From Bacteriovoracia bacterium (lineage in GTDB: Bacteria; Bdellovibrionota; Bacteriovoracia; Bacteriovoracales; Bacteriovoracaceae), in assembly GCA_030431635.1 (NCBI GenBank), contig JAUIIL010000008.1:124001-188000 (forward strand): a stretch of 64,000 nucleotides of DNA, in the 5' to 3' direction. This document shows, in pieces, positions 61,956 to 64,000 of the stretch. The first letter of the stretch is position 1; each line of letters starts with the position of its first letter. The notes beneath the pieces were generated by a model that searched no databases, was not told where the DNA came from, and was given only the letters and a program-made list of their open reading frames with translations. The position numbers and the translations under genes were made by a program.

Positions 61956-62669
61956 GTGAAATACCTTTTATTACTGTTATTGATTTCATCCAGCTATGCA
62001 GATTTATTATATAAGTCCTGCACTTCTGATCATAAGCCAACTTGTTTGAAGGTGACTTCAGATAAAAAGCGATATGATGTTTTCTTTGATGGCCCCATCA
62101 ATTCTTCTAGCTACTCTCTAGCTAAAGAAGCCCTCGGTAAAATTCCTGATAATGAATCATTTACTCTTTATTTGAATTCAGGAGGTGGCGAAACCTCTTT
62201 AGCAGAAAAAATAGGAAGGCTCGCCACATCTAAATGTGAAAAAAAACAATACCTTTACTTTGGTAAACCTTACTGTAAAAAGTGTGAAGTTACGACAAAA
62301 GTGGACGAGGGAAATAGATGTGCTTCTGCCTGTGTGGGAGTCTATACCGCTGGTCATGTGAAAGATTATGAAACAGAAGCTAAATTTGGCTTTCACCGAA
62401 GTTCAGACTTATTTTATCCAGAAGCCGGAACCTTTACTATTCGTCGCGGTGGTGGAGATGAGCAAATTATTATTACAGAGGAATCCTTGCGAAGAAAAGG
62501 TCGAGAGGAGATGATTAAGAGCTTAATAAAGTGGAATGTAAATCAAGCTTTTATCGATAAGCTTGATTCTTTAGGAGCTCTTGAGAGAAAAGAGATGACT
62601 TATCTGAGGCCCCATGAGCTTCAAGATTCAGGGATTTTGGATAATTCTTTGCTGCCATATTGCGAGTGA
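61956..62669 (+). CDS. Periplasmic ClpP/crotonase-fold protease-like protein
   Basis: 237 residues with a signal peptide (1-15; GTG start). A ClpP-like fold is indicated by LYLNSGGGET (71-80, the oxyanion glycine loop), CASAC with Ser124 as the expected nucleophile, and FGFHRSS with His147. Cysteines at about 22, 30, 94, 107, 110, 122 and 126, several in pairs, suggest disulfides in the periplasm. It resembles COG3904-type periplasmic proteins. It sits between the two tiny secreted-protein genes; whether it processes them is speculation. Confidence 0.7.
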   Translation: MKYLLLLLLISSSYADLLYKSCTSDHKPTCLKVTSDKKRYDVFFDGPINSSSYSLAKEALGKIPDNESFTLYLNSGGGETSLAEKIGRLATSKCEKKQYLYFGKPYCKKCEVTTKVDEGNRCASACVGVYTAGHVKDYETEAKFGFHRSSDLFYPEAGTFTIRRGGGDEQIIITEESLRRKGREEMIKSLIKWNVNQAFIDKLDSLGALERKEMTYLRPHELQDSGILDNSLLPYCE

Positions 62670-62803
62670 GCTGTCTTAGGAAGGATGAGATTTTTGTTCA
62701 TTTTCTAGTCAAAAGTTAAAAAATTGATATAAATAAAAAATATTTACATAGTTGAAATCCAGTTATTTCAAAAGGTTACAATGGTTCTTTAAAAGGGCTT
62801 TAT

Positions 62804-62820
62804 TGGCACAAGTCCTGCAA
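62804..62820 (+). promoter_or_regulatory. Sigma-54 (RpoN)-like promoter of the second tiny secreted protein
   Basis: TGGCAC (62804-62809), 5 bases, CTGCAA (62815-62820). The invariant GG and GC are separated by exactly 10 bases, and only one position differs from TGGCAC-N5-TTGCA. It lies 43 bases before the ATG at 62864, the right distance. Confidence 0.6.
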
Positions 62821-62863
62821 ACAATAAATAGCAAAACAACTAAACCATCAAGGAGAGTGTTTT

Positions 62864-63028
62864 ATGAAAGCTTTATTTTTTGTATTTGCTTTAGTTTTAT
62901 CTTTTTCTTCAGCGACACACGCTATCGAAGTGTATGACCAAGATTGCTCTTCAATTAGCAATGTTACTGGTTCAAAAGAAGTAAAGAAAGAAAGTACTGA
63001 TAGAGATCCATCAGCAACAGGACAATAA
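62864..63028 (+). CDS. Second tiny secreted protein (54 aa)
   Basis: 54 residues: signal peptide (1-20, cut after THA), then a mature part of about 34 residues starting IEVYDQDCSSI, one Cys, then a charged low-complexity tail ending ATGQ. AAGGAGA lies 7 bases before the ATG, and a sigma-54-like promoter further upstream. It shares with the 62-residue protein at 61564 the layout (signal, Asp-Cys, Val-Ser/Thr-Gly, Lys-rich tail), but homology is not proven. The 61-codon frame at 62752 in another phase is a shadow. Confidence 0.65.
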   Translation: MKALFFVFALVLSFSSATHAIEVYDQDCSSISNVTGSKEVKKESTDRDPSATGQ

Positions 63029-63033
63029 TAACG

Positions 63034-63414
63034 TTAGTCGGCCAGAAATTGATCTAGCCGTCTCATATCGTCTTCCCCAATGTGCTCTAACTCCTCTCTT
63101 TTAATTACTTTTGAAAGAGAGGAGTTTTTGCTTTTTCTTTGGGTCTTTGACTGGCGAGTCTGAACTCTGTCTTGTTTAATCGAAACTTGAGAGGGGCCTG
63201 CGTTTGTAAAAAGTTTTTTCCCCATTCTTTTTGTTCCACTCCAAGCACTTGAAGCTATTTCACTCGATTTTTTTATGATGTAGTGCCTAGAGCTCACTGT
63301 GACGCCGTCAAGAAAGTCAAAAAGGTTTTCTCCTCCTCCAATGGGAATAAGAAGAATAAAAAAAACAAAAACAAAATGAATGAGAAAGCGAACAAAACTA
63401 GGGATGAAAAACAT
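63034..63414 (-). CDS. Membrane-anchored hypothetical protein
   Basis: 126 residues: one long hydrophobic segment (5-27) ending with IPIGGGEN, then a basic, polar region (about 70-105, rich in Lys, Arg, Gln, Ser) and an acidic end (HIGEDDMRRLDQFLAD). No family recognised. It begins 3 bases after the stop of the CheX-like gene, so they form one operon. Convergent with the tiny secreted-protein gene. Confidence 0.55.
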   Translation of the reverse strand: MFFIPSFVRFLIHFVFVFFILLIPIGGGENLFDFLDGVTVSSRHYIIKKSSEIASSAWSGTKRMGKKLFTNAGPSQVSIKQDRVQTRQSKTQRKSKNSSLSKVIKREELEHIGEDDMRRLDQFLAD

Positions 63415-63417
63415 TAT

Positions 63418-63972
63418 TTAAACCTCGATATTGCTATGAGAGTTTTGAATTTCAAAATACAGGTGACAAGGAATCTGACGCTCTTGTGTCTCTAGATGAT
63501 AAAGAGCTTCAATTAGAAGAGAATTCTCTTTGAACTTTTCAATTTCCTTTAAAAGAATTGAACCTTTAGCTTCTTTTGAAAGAAGCTTTGGTGGAGTAAT
63601 ATAGCAAAGCGTATCTTCATCGTTTTCAATATTAGTCATGATTTTACCCAAAAGGATATTCATTGCTTCAACATAAAGGCCTTGGATAAAATTATACTTT
63701 TCCTTGCTGCGAGCAAAAGAGACAATAGGTGATTCGCAGATAACAAATCCCTTAAGTTCTCCAGTTATACCAAAGGAGATGACCATAGAGATTTCATTAA
63801 ACTCATAGTTTTTGATAACTTCTTTCTTTTCAACATGAATCTTTGTTAAATTGGCCCTTTGATATATTTGAATATTTTCAGGAAAAACAGAATTAATATC
63901 AGTAATAATATTCTGATTCTCTAAAAGAGTAGGGTTGAACTTCTTAGAACTTCTTTTTAATAGTTTCATCAT
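63418..63972 (-). CDS. CheX/CheC-like domain protein
   Basis: 184 residues. A central alpha/beta region reads like CheX/CheC phosphatases: MVISFGITGELKGFVIC near 65, then a helix with GLYVEAMNILLGKIMTNI near 95 (similar to the EIxNxxxG element) and LCYITPPKLLS near 122 (the I..P.V strand). The catalytic Glu-Asn pair is changed here (Glu-x-x-Asn appears as EAMN), so activity is plausible but unproven. If active it would dephosphorylate a CheY-type regulator. The gene starts 28 bases from the window end. Confidence 0.5.
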   Translation of the reverse strand: MMKLLKRSSKKFNPTLLENQNIITDINSVFPENIQIYQRANLTKIHVEKKEVIKNYEFNEISMVISFGITGELKGFVICESPIVSFARSKEKYNFIQGLYVEAMNILLGKIMTNIENDEDTLCYITPPKLLSKEAKGSILLKEIEKFKENSLLIEALYHLETQERQIPCHLYFEIQNSHSNIEV

Positions 63973-64000
63973 TACATATCATCCATGTTTGAAATTTTAT

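Noticed and set aside
62752-62937. 61-codon frame upstream of and overlapping the second tiny secreted protein
   Set aside because: It runs through the sigma-54-like promoter and lies in a different phase from the well-initiated 54-codon gene at 62864.

Overview
The window comes from an AT-rich, Gram-negative, flagellated bacterium with two separate type IV pilus systems. The likely source is a predatory member of the Bdellovibrionota, order Bacteriovoracales (Halobacteriovorax/Bacteriovorax-like). This rests on gene content: T4aP and Tad loci, flagellin paralogs without central domains, matrixin proteases, a YD-repeat protein next to the Tad genes, and many signal-peptide proteins without clear homologs. 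No single marker gene decides it. I see no tRNA, rRNA, CRISPR, prophage or insertion sequence.

Layout. 1-1712: end of an ABC exporter plus a type IV prepilin peptidase. 1826-7494: pilMNOPQ and a TPR gene (T4aP alignment complex and secretin). 7583-11299: efp, accB, accC and a helical-repeat protein. 11292-18106: a TamB-like and an Omp85 protein (outer-membrane assembly). 18244-19105: rplM-rpsI, then a UvrA paralog whose second ATPase site has decayed. 21888-24851: a secreted anchor protein, a matrixin protease and an AMIN-like protein. 24895-27640: lon and rpoZ. 27708-33453 (minus): acyl-CoA synthetase, small secreted protein, alaS and recX, followed by recA and pgpA. 35293-36528: a divergent RelA/SpoT-like protein. 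36500-41148 (minus): greA, recG and small partners. 41234-46423: a UbiB-like kinase, a large unknown protein and a GNAT. 46625-48539: two flagellins. 48586-51520: an exported unknown, a reductase-like protein and an unknown. 51521-52017: a gene-free stretch holding a probable 6S RNA (minus) and the Tad promoter region. 52018-59793: the Tad/Flp pilus locus. 59884-63028: a YD-repeat secreted protein, two very small secreted proteins and a periplasmic ClpP-like protein. 63034-63972 (minus): a membrane protein and a CheX-like protein.

How the genes work together. The strongest biological theme is a surface programme for a motile, host-seeking cell. The Tad locus is unusual. It has a CpaE-CpaF (TadZ-TadA) fusion, five class-III prepilin-like proteins and only one TadB/C-type platform protein. 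It runs into a YD-repeat gene and a tiny secreted-protein gene, the order I recall for the host-interaction (hit) locus of Bdellovibrio bacteriovorus (bd0109/bd0108). Sites resembling FliA (sigma-28) promoters lie before a flagellin, the Flp pilin, the YD-repeat gene and the matrixin pair. The last three share the same 12-base inner spacing, which suggests one motility/attack-phase regulon. Several genes have a -10 box exactly 6 bases before ATG and so probably have leaderless mRNAs.
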